64,000 bases of DNA from Phallus indusiatus (lineage: Eukaryota > Basidiomycota > Agaricomycetes > Phallales > Phallaceae): NCBI GenBank assembly GCA_027605045.1, contig JAQFWX010000006.1, forward strand, positions 1,674,001 through 1,738,000, written 5' to 3'. This document shows, one piece after another, positions 37,901 through 49,559 of the stretch; positions within the stretch are counted from its first letter, which is position 1; each line of letters starts with the position of its first letter. A model generated the notes under the pieces. The model saw only the letters and a program-made list of their open reading frames with translations. It was not told the origin of the DNA and ran no database searches. The translations under genes were made by a program, and so were the position numbers.

Positions 37901-38848
37901 TTATTGGGACTTCTAGCTGCTCGTAGTTGCTTTTGAAATTGTGTAAAACGTCGGTCCCGTGTTCTGCTCAGCCTAACGCCACCTTGTTGATCCACCTCCC
38001 AGCTTTTTTTTCCTCGCCAAAAAGTCACAATTTCTTCCTCTTTTCTTGTTGCTTCTCAAGACCTCTGTAACCAAACGTCGTACAGTCTGAAAGTCTTTCT
38101 CTCAACTCCAATCTAGATTTGAACCACGCTGGCACCAACACCAACCCCCACGCTAAACGTACCTACGCCCGACGATCCAGGTTCGTCCCTTATACCCTCT
38201 GCCATTTCTCTCATAACTAATGATCTGCTCCCGTCTTCTTAGGCTAAATTAATTCTTTCCAAGAGAAAAAGGCATTTCACCCTACGGTCTTATCTTTAGT
38301 CTCTTTCCCCTGGCACTTGCCACAGCCACAGCCACCTCCCTTTGTTTCATCTGGCTCTTCAATTTGCGTACGCACGAGCGTAAATACGAACGGTCTCATT
38401 ACGGACGCAGCTTCATCCTGTCTGTGGTACTTCTTAGCGGTTGATCACTCGTTGCCTTGGTTCTTAGCCTTTTTGAGTCTTCTGGCCGTAGTCATTACTC
38501 AATAGGGTAGCATCGACGCCGGGAGTCAGCCACGTTCGATCCGCGACTGGTAGCTAGACATTTTCTCTTCCTCGGTCTTGACCACCCTGCCCGTCCTGAA
38601 AGGCTTGGAGATTGGTTGGCAGAAACCTACACAACGAATAACGAAAATTGTCACCACGTCGATTCAATACAACCACATCACCTGTGTCTCTTCCTTCTTT
38701 TCCAATTGCCAATATCACACATTCTCCACTTTCCAGTTACGCCCCCTGTTCGATCAATTTAATAAAGAAGCGGTCATATCGTCATAGCCTGTCACGTCGT
38801 CATACTCATCGCATACTGGGGATCTCCAAACTCGGATAAAGCACCACG
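34989..38848. other. Long intergenic stretch with possible gene debris
   Basis: 36690-36860 read on the minus strand contains FQSNDLRVGPGANGANTNYD and KVRTLDLDITKMPINQN. 37260-37110 (minus) contains SAADIFSVYIGEYEFAVLK followed by a stop. Both look protein-like but cannot be joined into a gene or named. The 89-codon minus frame at 35996-35727 and the plus frame at 37572-37916 have no motif. 37500-38800 is pyrimidine-rich and may be a long leader or promoter of the GST-like gene. Confidence 0.3.
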
Positions 38849-38857
38849 TATATATAA
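38849..38857 (+). promoter_or_regulatory. TATA box (TATATATAA)
   Basis: It lies 135 bases upstream of ATG 38984 of the GST-fold gene, with a CT-rich tract between. Confidence 0.5.
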
Positions 38858-38983
38858 CATCCGACCTCTCTTTGTTTCAACCTTTATCGCATTCAGTAAC
38901 AACTAAACCTCCATTTCTTTCCTCCCATCACGGTTTACGACATCAACAAAACTACAAACGAAAAAAAAAACAGGACGACATCC

Positions 38984-40807
38984 ATGATTATGCCAATTTC
39001 CTTTATACCCTATCCGTTGCCCAAACCTTCTGAATGGCTGACTCTAACACCTTGGTTCTCCAAATCACCACCCTCTTCTCCGGTTTTACCTTCGCCTTCG
39101 TCTTCCCCGAAAGCGCAGCGATCTTCAGCAACAATGTCATCCCGCCCAACGCCACCAGCGCCGATACTATTACATTCTCCGGTGACGACGACGGCGACAT
39201 CAATCAAAACGCCAGAGATGACACAAGTGCGTCAACACGCGATAATATCTGGAGGCACGTTTTTATTTCCAAGGTCGGATAAGGTGCAAGTCGCTCATCA
39301 GAGTTCGGGGGGTTCTAATGAACGGGAAGACCAGCGGAACATCAATGATCCGGTATCGACAAAGATGAAGAAAAAGACGAAGAACAATGAAACAGAGGCG
39401 GTCATCGAGGAGACCCCCAGGTCTGTGCAACCGAGAGCTTTGAAGCAGAATGATGTGGTCTGGTTGTTCGATCTCAAGTCTGCGCGGGGTGCAGTCCCAT
39501 GGTGCGTTCCTTGTCGTACATTGTACGAACGTTACGCTGATTTCTTGGTTTCCTGCTATTCCTATCTTCTCATCCTTCCTTCCCCGCCACTCATTGTCTT
39601 TGCTTTTTGGTCGTACGTTTATCCTTTATGGCAATCCTACTTCCAACATACGTAGGCACCCCAATACATGGAAGATTCGGTACGCTGCTCCACGTTTTTC
39701 CTTGCGGGTATACCGGAAGCCTCATACATGTCTTGAAACAGGTTGGCCCTGAACTACAAACAGATACCATACACTACAGTGTGGTTAAGCTATCCGTCGA
39801 TGGAGCCTGTCCTGAAGCAGCTAGGCGTTCCGCCAATGCAGCGCAATAGAACAGGGAAGGTACATTATAGTGTACCGGTTATCGTTGATTGGAGGATGTG
39901 TTCTACCGGAACTGGTGGCGGAAGAGGACAACAACAAAACCAGGGAGAGTTATGGGCTGTTTCCGGATCCGAAAGAATCTTGGACTATCTCGATGGAACA
40001 TCTGTCATTACCATCACGACCAGATCAACCTCTTCTTCTAATCACACATCGCGATCTCGCAAGTCAAAGAGTCAAAGCCCACCACCACTTTCATCGTCAT
40101 CGTCATCGTCACGCTCGCAATCACATCCACCCTCCTCGTCATACCGCTCTTACTCTGGTTCAACCGCAGCCTCATCTTCTTCGACATCACTAGCCCGCCG
40201 ACCCAAACTCTTACAATCAATGTTCGATTCGATGGTCGAACGTGTGCTCGATCCTCCATTCTGGAAGATGATATTGCCCCTTGCGTGGATAGGTGGCGTC
40301 CTTGATGAAGAGAGTAAAGTGTACATCTTAAAGATTAAAGGATATCCTGTCGGAGAAGGCGGATTAGGCGCAAGCGCAGGCGTGGACGCAGACGCAGACA
40401 ATATCGGACAAACGGAAAACACGTCGACATCGGGAAGAACAAAGAGATGGAATCCAGAAAGATATGTGACGAGTCGGGACTGGGATGCGCTTAGAGATGG
40501 ATTTGAAACTATTGCTGCTTTTTGCGAGATGCATGGGATTGAGATTGGGGGCATCGCCAAGGGGAAGGATTCGTCGTCCTCAGATGAAGAACGTTCACGG
40601 CACCCGGACTCAGACTCGGACTCGGACTCAGGCTCAACAGGTTCTCTGGTGTTAACACGAGTGGAAATCGTACTGATCGCGTATCTTGCTGCACTACACG
40701 AGTGCGTCTCATCAGAAAAGTGGGCCGAAATCAAGGATACATGGTGTTCCGGCGCATGGGGCGTTTTATGGGACCGCTCCGCACACGTAAGGTCTAACGT
40801 TGCATGA
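38984..40807 (+). CDS. Glutathione S-transferase-fold protein with long disordered extensions
   Basis: Three exons join in frame: 38984-39501, 39656-39679 (24 bases) and 39742-40807 (up to 535 aa). After a Ser/Pro-rich and then charged N-terminal extension comes DVVWLFDLKS, then NTWKIRLALNYKQIPYTTVW created by splicing. PSMEPVLKQLGVPP, HYSVPVIVD and VSGSERILDYLDG follow. This is the thioredoxin-like GST N-domain with the cis-Pro (VP) and S/E-S glutathione-binding region. A helical C-domain follows (about residues 340-535), interrupted by a poly-Ser linker in the N-domain/C-domain hinge and an acidic Asp/Ser run. GSTs conjugate glutathione to electrophiles; activity here is unproven. The start is uncertain: an overlapping frame at 39034-39282 also looks coding, and the core could start at a later ATG. 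Confidence 0.65.
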
Positions 40808-41142
40808 TTGTTGGATTGTTTGGTCCGAGAGGAAAATCGACAACAACAACTATTTGATATTTTTCTCTCTTCTTTTCACTGGTCTTCATACATTGATGGT
40901 TATCATACCTAATAATTGTGCATGCCACGCACACACGGTATACCCCAATAGTCACCGAATCATTTCTCTTTTACGAATTATTGAATGAAGTTAGTTATTC
41001 GTGCTTTTCTTTGAATTATTGTAGAAACATCTTGGATGGGCTTCGTGTATTTTGGTAGGGTTATCGTTATAGTGAATGTGTTATCCTGAAGAGCTTGACA
41101 CACGTACCGAACCTTGTCGGGTGTAGCCGAGAGCTTGAGGGC
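40808..41142. other. Short intergenic, 3' flank of GST gene and left border of the composite element
   Basis: No gene. Just outside the element, GTGTAGCC at 41121-41128 and GGCTACAC at 41140-41147 form an 8-bp inverted repeat that overlaps the element's first bases. Confidence 0.4.
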
Positions 41143-41372
41143 TACACGCCCGGACGAGAAAAGTGAGAATTTGAGGCGATTTAATCACCTCAAAAAATTC
41201 GAGCGTTTTCTGCAGAAATTTTGAGGTTTTTAGTAGAGATTTCTTAGATTCCTCGCTTATCATATTTTCTCTGATTTATGAAAAGATTTGAAATTCCGCT
41301 CGGGATTCGGAGTTTGAGAATCGGCAAGCAAGAATGATTCCGTTCACGGCAGTCACGGCATGAACGGAGACA
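41143..41372 (+). repeat. Left 230-bp terminal inverted repeat
   Basis: Matches the reverse complement of 61225-61454 over its full length with one mismatch. It contains an imperfect palindrome near the inner end (CCGTTCACGGCAGTCACGGC then ATGAACGG). Confidence 0.9.
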
Positions 41373-41526
41373 GTTTCTTCAAAATAATGAACGTTAAGCC
41401 GCAATAAGGCGTCAATAAGGGATTGGCTCGTCAGAAGAACTTAATGGTGGCCAAAAGCAAGCACGGATTCTCCATGTTCCCGTAAAGGAATCAGAGCAAT
41501 GCAAAGCTTGACCTGTATATTTAGTC

Positions 41527-41613
41527 ATTTCAAGGCAACATTACTACTACACTCTTCCCAAAATGACATGTTATTTCACGGCAACATTATTACTACACTC
41601 TTCCCAAAACCTC
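41527..41613. repeat. Two-copy direct repeat
   Basis: The segment GGCAACATTACTACTACACT plus CTTCCCAAAA occurs at about 41533 and again, with one change, about 49 bases later. It lies between the left TIR and the 3' end of the minus-strand gene. Confidence 0.6.
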
Positions 41614-41963
41614 AAGAAACCAATCATTTCCATGTCAAATATTGCGCTCTTCGCAAGAAAAGTACCGCATATTTCAGCTTGTGCCAAAGTCAATGTTGAA
41701 TATATTCACTAACAACAAGAGTAAGATTAATAGCAATGAATTCAAGTTTAATTACATCTACGTATTTCGAGAGGAATTCATCGAAAATTTTAAACAACGA
41801 TCTGGTATCAGTTTTCACATATAATCAAGACAACAATCAAGCGAAAAGTTCAAACTAAAAAAATGGCAACAATCAGAGCACAGGTATATACTATAGAGGA
41901 GCGGATGGTCAAAAGTTCGGGCAGTAACAATCATAATTGCCACAAAGTATCAAACTAAACCTT

Positions 41964-42674
41964 TTAAAGTTCATTGACAATGACTTTTCGTTGGAACTCT
42001 TTGATATCTACTCCCCCGAGGATCCAAGTTTGCCGCAACTTCAACCATTCAACTAGACGAGCGACGACTTCTGCGTTTGTGTCGGATTGCACATATTTAC
42101 CAAGGATAGTCAGCTGCGTGCGATTATGGAGATATTCGCCATATAACGGAGCGAATTCAGGGTCCCAATCAATCGCCGGGTTTGTGACTACAGGGAAGAG
42201 CGGGGAGCTTGCCAGGTAACATATCCAAAAATAATTGATGGCCCAACGCCACTCATCGGTCATACGGTCTTGAACAGTTAATTTTTTGAGCCATCCGTAA
42301 ACATCCGACGCCAACTTCGTCCATTCGCTTTGAGTGGCGGGGCAGTCGACGAGGACACCGAAGGGAAATGGACTTGAGGCGAAGGTGAAGGGACGCTGTG
42401 GGGTATTATTGAGATAATGTTTCCGGAGCGTATTCCTACTCACCTTTTGACTTTGTTGCTGCGCGTTATTGCACTTCTGGCAGTGTAACGGCACTATAAC
42501 CTCGACAGGTTCCTAAAACCGGCTGAGCATAAAAGAACGGTTCAAAGGTCTCAGACTTACACCGGATCCTTCAAATATGAGTCTTAAGTGGGAGTGTTTG
42601 TTGATGGGAATGCTGGATGACAGAAATTGGGGGGAAACGACGACGGTCGACACCGAAGGTGATGACGATGACAT
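41964..42674 (-). CDS. Unrecognised small protein encoded within the composite element
   Basis: Three exons join in frame: 42674-42561, 42512-42444 and 42395-41964 (204 aa). The 48-base intron 42443-42396 (GTGAGT donor, CCACAG acceptor) has no stop and keeps frame. An N-terminal Ser-rich part is followed by HCQKCNN, a single CxxC, and a soluble domain with DEWRWAINYFWICYLASSP and VEWLKLRQTWILGG. It is divergent from the transposase gene, with start codons only 86 bases apart, so the two may share a promoter. Its position inside the TIRs makes it either an accessory transposon gene or a captured host gene. No family recognised. Confidence 0.5.
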
Positions 42675-44083
42675 GGTTGGATGCAAAAACTGGGTGGTTT
42701 CGTAAGCATGTGACCTGCGTGTGACGCAAGCGTCCGCGTCCTGTGCCACTGGTCTGCGGATGGGTTCAAAACTCAATATTTCAGGTAAACAATAACTTGC
42801 GGAATTCCAGAATCTAAATCCATTTTAGAATTTGAGATCTATGAAGAAGCGCGATTAGCCAGATGCCGCTTCTGTAAGAACGCTAACCCGATGGAGTTCA
42901 ACAATGCGAGGGTGCATGCAACCTCTCAGAAACACCTTGCAGCAGTCCGGGCTAGAAACAAAACGGATGATGAAGACTATTTTCCTGAGGTTAATTATAC
43001 GGTCCGCTCTAATAGACCAGGTAATCTTGTCATCCGTTAAGAGGCGATCGCGGTATGTCTAACCCATGATCTCAAGAGTCATCAAGCAGAATCTCGTCTC
43101 TGGAAACTTCTATTCCAGATGACGTCCACAGGAACTCGCCAAATTTTGATCCGATTCAAGAATTCAGTGACTACCATGGAGCTCTTTCCGCCATAAATAC
43201 ACCACCCATGAATGATGATTCCGAACTTCCTCTTGAAGGCTTGCTAAGTGAATGGTGTGATGCGTTTGAGGAGCCTGCGGCTCAAGAAGGTTCGGGTGTA
43301 TGAAATTCAAAATTTAAGCTCTCAGCGAGATTTAATAGATGTTGAGGAAACGGATTGTTACCCAGCCTCCGCACAATTCAAAAATTCAGACTGGAAAAGT
43401 GAATGGGCTCCATATCCAAACAAAGCAGTAAGTTATCTTCAGTCCAGGAGATTTTGCGACTATATCGTCCATTAGATGTTTTTGACGGATATTCTATTTA
43501 ATTCCCCGCGCTTGCGATTTTCAGAAGCACAGAAACGAGCAGTTTTGAAGTGGGGGAAAGATCTTGGAGCACAAGATGTGCCCACGTTGTATGCGCTCGA
43601 AAAAATGCAAAAGGAATTAACAGAGAGCTTTGGCGATCCAACATCTGAAAAACGAACTCACAAAGGGAGCATTTTTTATATCAATGAGATTGGTGCTGCA
43701 ATCTCTAAGGTTTGTATACAATAATCCCTTATTGTTGCACTCGTCTCAGTGTTATTAGGACCTATCTAACCCACTTGTACGACCCCATCTTGTTTTCTAC
43801 CCTATGGTAAATCAAGATGGTTCTATTTCACAAACTTGGCATGGGAAAAAATGGCTTCGCGACCTTCCTGAGGAGCTATTGACACCAATGGCTATTCACC
43901 CGGACGGGCGGCATTTTTATGTCGGGGAAATATGTTTGTCTAGAGATCAGACATATTTTATTCCTCAAAAATGGTTTATCAAAGAGAATAATGGATTATG
44001 GGCAGTCGGCATGCCCGCAACCTTGACACCTGTAAGCGGTTTCCGCTTTCCCTCCTTTCATGACTTATGGCTTGCCTTTTCAG

Positions 44084-45110
44084 TGTTACGCGCCGGGGTC
44101 GGGATGACTAAGCGAGGCTCGGGACAGGATCGGATGTGGGTCGGATGTTGGTCGGCTTCAACTTACTCTTGAGTTGCGCCCTCACGGTGCGTCACCAACA
44201 ATTTCGGGTCGGGGCAGGACTACGAGGCTTTCCTAGGTTAGTACTAGGTCGGACCACGTACAGAGGTCTAGGGTGAGTTCTCCGAGGCTTTAACAACGTC
44301 GGAGGTTCTGGGTAGGGACTGAGTCAGAGGACGTCGGAGTCTGGAGTTAGGAATAGGGTCGGAGAAGTTGGTCAGAGGTAGTTGTTGAAGAGGATAGACA
44401 CAACGTCGCCGACGATGTTCGAGGACGTCGTCAACGACGACAAAGGATCTAAGATGAGATTGGATCGAGATATGAAACGTGTGAGAGAATGGGCGGAATA
44501 AGATCTATATCAGAACTGGAGAAGTGGTTACAGGAAGGTCGATCTTTAAATAGCTATGAAACTAAATAGAGACCTGAAACGGGTTACAACAAGATAACAA
44601 GGACGGAAAAGGAAATGGTTCGGAACGGGGAGACAAAAGAATATAAGCGAGGTACGGAAAAGGAATGAGCGGATGTCAGGGTACGCTACCGCGCACCCTC
44701 ATTTTTCCTCATTATTATCATCGGTATATATCTATTCCTATCTTATTTATATTTCCCGTGCGTTATTTCTACCTTCCGTTTATTCTCTCCGTCTATATTT
44801 CACTTTCTCTACTCGCGCGCGTTGCGCGCTCCTGCCCGGCGTGATGCCCGTGACATCACGCCGCTTAGGCTCGGCTTGGGCGCCTGGCACTTAGCTGTGT
44901 CAGGGCCGCACGCCGCGTCGTCGTTTTATGTATATAGTAGCTGTACCTAGAGTGAGGGTCCCTAAGCTTGTTCTCTTAGGATCCCCTCCCTCTAGGTGAG
45001 TAGTTAGTATTTTCCGCAATATATTATCTTAGGATCCCCTCCCTCTAGCCTGAGCTGAGTAGCCCTAACAGCGGAGCTCCGCTTAAGCGAGGTGTTACGC
45101 GGGCGTGACA
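44084..45110. mobile_element. Solo LTR with nested insertion
   Basis: Begins TGTTACGCGCCGGGG and ends CGGGCGTGACA. The 5-bp duplication TTCAG flanks it (44079-44083 and 45111-45115). It contains another LTR at 44674-45070, so its own length is about 625 bp. It landed exactly at the polypyrimidine-CAG acceptor of a transposase intron, and the restored exon starts GGAGGTTTCG. Confidence 0.75.
44674..45070. mobile_element. Nested solo LTR, copy 1
   Basis: 397 bp, TGTCAGGGTACGCTACC to GAGTAGCCCTAACA, flanked by GCGGA on both sides (44669-44673 and 45071-45075). It contains a TATA-like TGTATATAGT and two copies of TTAGGATCCCCTCCCTCTAG. A copy of the same length lies at 47990-48386. Confidence 0.8.
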
Positions 45111-46475
45111 TTCAGGGAGGTTTCGTTGTGCATACAACCATACAAAAAGAATGTGCTTTGACGGATCTGGTATATACCTTCGAAGATTTGCAAAAAAAGG
45201 GGGATGTCAAATTTTCGGGTATGTTCGGATTTTGGTATTGCGCCTATGTGTTTTCAACTCCCATTCAGAATGTTCCCAAACATTTGGCAGGAATATGCCA
45301 AATCCGAAAAGAATCGCCGCACGTGGACGTCCTTACTATCATATATTTACAAGCTTATTTATTGACGACGTCTCGGGAAACGTATCTAAGCAGTGGAACA
45401 AGCACTACGTCAGTTACCTATCAAATGCTTGTTTGCCCCACGAGCAGCTTGACAAAGAATTCAACGTCCGGTTTGTCGGGAGTTCTCCTAATGTCAATGC
45501 TTTGGAGCTTGCCCAAGGGATTAGAGAATCCTTTTAGTAAGATTTTTCTCATTCGCGCAGTTTTTATTTTAATGACTTCAGCCGAACAAACACCGGGATT
45601 ATTGCATATGATTGCTTGGAGAGGAGGGAATGCATGTTTAAGGTTCTGCCGTATATATTCGCGGCAGATAATCCCATGCATGCTGAAATATGCTGTCAAT
45701 TTGGATTGCAGGCCAACAAATTTTGTCACACATGCAACGTTGGCGGGGAAAAAGTCTACAAGCAATCTGACGAAGGATATTTAAGTTTATTTGAGGTAGA
45801 CCGCAGATCTGATTCTCCTTTCAAGATAATAATGATTTTCTGTAGTGTGGAATCCCTCGAGATATTAATTTAACAAAAGAAGCAATTGACGAACAATTCA
45901 TGCGTGCTTTACAGCCTCGGTCACAGACTGCTATCGAGAACATGGCCCGAGCAACCGGAATCAAAGACACCATTGCTCAACCTTTTATCGAGAATTTCAT
46001 TGATTCGTCCAACGAGTTAAACAAACAGAAAGTATCACACGACGCAATTCAGAAGATCTTGAAAAAAAAATATGATGATCTCAGTATAGGAGGGTATATG
46101 CGAAATCCATTTCTTGATATGCCCGGTATTTCCCATATCGTTCATTTTGAATTATGAAACTTATTTTGATGCAGGTGTAAATGTTCATAATGACTGCCCA
46201 ACAGAGATCCTTCACACCATATTACTTGGCGTCGTCAAATATTTTTGGGGCCAATCAACCCACATAATTGTTCAAGCAAAAACATTTGACACTTTCCGTG
46301 CAAGACTCGAGTCAGTTTCATCTGACGGTCTCAACATACCAAACATCATGGCAAGCTACATGTGTCAGTACCGTGGCTCACTCATCGGAAAACATTTCAA
46401 GACAATCGTACAAGTCATGCCTTATGTGGTGTTTGATCTTGTACATTCTGATCTCCTTCATGCCTGGTTGCTAAT

Positions 46476-47044
46476 TAAGGCATAACACGGGTTTTACCCG
46501 CGGGTTCGGGTACCCGACCCGCGGGTATTTTTTATGGACCCGACTGACCCGTGACCCGACCCGGGTTGTGACATGTCACAACCCGCGGGTTGTCACAATA
46601 CCCACGGGTTGCACAGGTCAACCCGTGTGACAGGTAACACATGGGTACTCGTGTGTTACCTGCAGGTCACATCACGTGTGACTAGATGATATAAACAATA
46701 CTTTCAAGCGAGATGGGCGCCTAATTTAGGCGCCCGACATATATCATAGAGAATTAAAAAATATTCATGACATTTTTTTATTTCCATTTTAAGCTAAATT
46801 TGAGCTCTCTAGAGCCAAAATAAAAAAAAAATCACGATGAAACCCACTCGAAAATCACTGTATGTGTTATATGGCAGGTTACATGGGTACCCAAGGGTAC
46901 CCGTGGTTTACAAAATGCAGACCCGTACCCGACCCGGGTTACATAAGCGCCGGGTACCCGACCCGTGGGTCACAAAACCCGCGGGTACGGATACAGGTAC
47001 CTGTGGGTAAACCCTTAGATACCTGCAACCCGTGTTATGCCTTA
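46476..47044. mobile_element. hAT-type MITE, copy 1
   Basis: 569 bp with an 18-bp perfect TIR TAAGGCATAACACGGGTT and an exact 8-bp target duplication TTGCTAAT (46468-46475 and 47045-47052). Eight-base duplications are the hallmark of the hAT superfamily. The interior is full of ACCCGCGGGT and GGGTACCCG palindromes and a central GGCGCC...GGCGCC palindrome. No coding capacity. It splits a transposase exon. Confidence 0.85.
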
Positions 47045-47989
47045 TTGCTAATGGGCCGCCTCGCTGTTTTATGTTGGCATACAGAGATACAAGACATGCA
47101 TAAATATATTGTAAGATTCACATACTGTTTAATTGTGCACAATTAATTGGTTTTTATAGCAAGAGCTTGATCAGGTTATAGACCAGCTATTGACAAAAGC
47201 AGCGGTGTGCGCCCCTTCAATAATCACAAATAAGCCAAAGTTTCATTTTTTAAAACATTTGGGCTTTTATATACGACACTTTGGTCCCGCCCTTCTTTTC
47301 TCCACCGAAAGATACGAGTCCTTTAATTCCGTCTTCCGACTCTCATCCATCCATAGCAATCGAATGGCCCCGAGTCGAGATACTGCGAGAACATTTGCCC
47401 AAATCGATCGTGTCAAGCATATTGTCAGCGGCGGATACTGGCATTGTGCGAGATCCAAGCAGTATTTCCGCGCCTCCTCTAACGTGACTCGAACGATTAT
47501 GGCCACCTCAGAATATAGGAATCTTCTGGGTTTCTCAAATGCTGACAAGAAGCCAGCTGGTAAGCTACTTCTCCCAAAAAAAGGAATCATTTATTTCAAT
47601 TCTCTAGCATCTATCACGCTGGGATCATCTGATCAGGATGAACATAAAGGCAAGGCTCAGCGTCAAAGTTTTCCGTGGAATAGTCTCTCAATATCAAAGA
47701 CTCCCGAGTTTGCAAATGAGTTTCACTCAAGTAAATTATTTTACAAAGGAAAAAGCGTAATAACGCACAGCGGAGATGTCGCGAAGCCGGCTTCCGTTGT
47801 GATTTTTCGCAATTCAGAGGTAGGGTGAGACATCTTCCCTTGGTATAATTTGTTTAACAGATCATTTTCAGACTTTGCAGCTCGGGCAACTCAAAGAAAT
47901 TTTCAGAGGGGTTTCAGATAGCACAGAATCATTTATTTGTGTTCAGAATTTTAAATTTTTACCTGAGAGACACTCACAACTCGACTTCC

Positions 47990-48386
47990 TGTCAGGGTAC
48001 GCTACCACCGCCTCTCATTTTTCTATTTATTATCATCGGCATCACTTCATTTCCATTCCATTTACTATTTCCGTATTTTACTTTTATCTTCCGTTCCCTT
48101 GTTCAGTCTCTATTTCGCATTCTCTACTCGCGCGCGTCGCGCGCTCGTACCCGGCGTGATGCCCGTGACATCACGTCGCTTAGGCTCGGTTCGGGCGCCT
48201 AGCACTTAGCTGTGTCAGGGCCGCACGCCGCGTTATCGTTTTTCATGTATATAGTCGCTGTCCCTAGAGTGAGGGTCCCTAAGCTTGTTCTCTTAGGATC
48301 CCCTCCCTCTAGGTGAGTAGTATAGTTCTCTCAATATATTTTACTTAGGATCCCCTCCCTCTAGTGTGAGCTGAGTAGCCCTAACA
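47990..48386. mobile_element. LTR copy 2 of the nested family (solo)
   Basis: 397 bp with the same ends as 44674-45070 and similar throughout, in the same orientation. The flanks are CTTCC on the left and CATCC on the right, a 5-bp duplication with one change. It sits between the last recognisable transposase exon and the companion gene. Confidence 0.75.
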
Positions 48387-49195
48387 CATCCAATGGACGT
48401 TCCTGATATTTTCCGAATGCAAGACTCTATTTTTAATGAATCTCGTGTCTCCAATTCCTCCAATCTTGCCAACTTTCCCCATTATTCCAATTTCGGTAAC
48501 CCTTCCAATCCTTCAATTTCTTCCAATCCCGTCAATCATTCACATCCAGTCATGCATTCACATCCTGTCATTCATTCACATCCTTCCAATCCTTCCAATC
48601 CTGCCAATCCTGCCAATCCTGCCAATCAATTCCGCGGGACATATAACCACACTCTCCAGGCTTCCTATACCCCAGCCCCCGTATCAGGCTTGTCCGTGCA
48701 AAGCAACACTAATATGGTGTCTCAACGCCGACCATTGACTCCCGATTCTTCCCGTGGAAGTCTTTCTCGTGACGGGTCCACTCAAGCCGGTGACGACCAG
48801 TCTCATGATTCCCAGAGGCCGGCATCTGCGGTTTCGCCTTTTCGCCAGGCGCATCGACGTCAACGTTCTGAGGTACAGTCACCCTCAGTAAAAACGGGAA
48901 TCCGTCAGACGTCAGACAAACGTCAGACAAACGTCCGGCGCTTGACTATTGTCAAATTTTGTAAACCAGGTAGTGGTTTCCGAAATTAAGTGATCCAATT
49001 TTGATCTATCACATACAATACATTAATATATATTCATCAATATATTCATAATTCAGTCATACTTTGGTCATAGAAAATCAATATTAATGAATATGGTCGT
49101 CTCAATGTCTATAAGCAATCATATACTAGTGCAGAATAATCAAATTACCTCAAAGTATTATCAGCCGAAAGTAATACATCGTCAAATCACAAGAA

Positions 49196-49274
49196 TTTAC
49201 CGTCAGACCATAATCAGTTTACCGTCAGACCATAATCAGTTTACCGTCAAATCATAATCGGTTTACAGTCAATC
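49196..49274. repeat. 22-bp subterminal tandem repeat, 3.6 copies
   Basis: The unit begins TTTACCGTCAGACCATAATC and contains the GTCAGAC motif also found next to the left TIR. Copies start at 49196, 49218, 49240 and 49262 with increasing divergence. Such subterminal motifs are the known kind of binding site for transposon-encoded proteins in En/Spm-like elements. Confidence 0.7.
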
Positions 49275-49559
49275 AATTGTATTCAATATTAATTAATCGT
49301 CAACAGAATGTTGTTTAAATGTCTATTCTAAGTTGTATTATGATTGAATAAATGTCAACTAGTCGTCAAAAATACTACCCCTTCGGCATTGCCAGAATTT
49401 CACTAAGGTACTTATTTATCTCTACCAAGTGCACAGAAGCCAATCCCGTAAGGTAATCTATGCTTTAGCATGAAACAAAAGAAAACAAGTGATCTGATAA
49501 AAACTCGCCTTCTTTAGAGATTTTTTTACCGGACTTCGGAGATACTAAGATACCCAATT

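Larger units (their letters stand above)
42760..47989 (+). pseudogene. Transposase gene of the composite element, broken by LTRs and a MITE
   Basis: Start ATG 42760 (25-base exon MGSKLNIS) splices to 42829-43020 and then 43077 onward. The early region has a CxxC...H zinc-finger-like segment (CRFCKNANPMEFNNARVHAT). Later blocks are WAPYPNKA, NSPRLRFSEAQKRAVLKWGK, VPTLYALEKMQKEL, YINEIGAAISK, PEELLTPMAIHPDGRHFYVG, CPTEILHTILLGVVKYFWGQ, FHFLKHLGFYIRHFGPALLF and ESFNSVFR. I recognise this order as a transposase family with many copies in agaricomycete genomes. The coding sequence is interrupted at 44084-45110 (LTRs at a splice acceptor) and 46476-47044 (MITE between LL and M of WLLMGRLAVLCW). Its end is obscured by the LTR at 47990. 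An irregular junction near 43290-43320 suggests a further lesion. Confidence 0.65.

Noticed and set aside
40038..40734. Minus-strand frames of 73 and 194 codons
   Set aside because: They mirror the Ser/Asp-rich GST-fold exon and carry reversed low-complexity sequence only.
44674..48386. Two 397-bp LTRs in direct orientation 2.9 kb apart, like a complete LTR retrotransposon
   Set aside because: Each LTR has its own flanking duplication (GCGGA; CTTCC/CATCC), the first is nested in another LTR, and the DNA between them encodes a DNA-transposon transposase with no gag, protease, RT or integrase.
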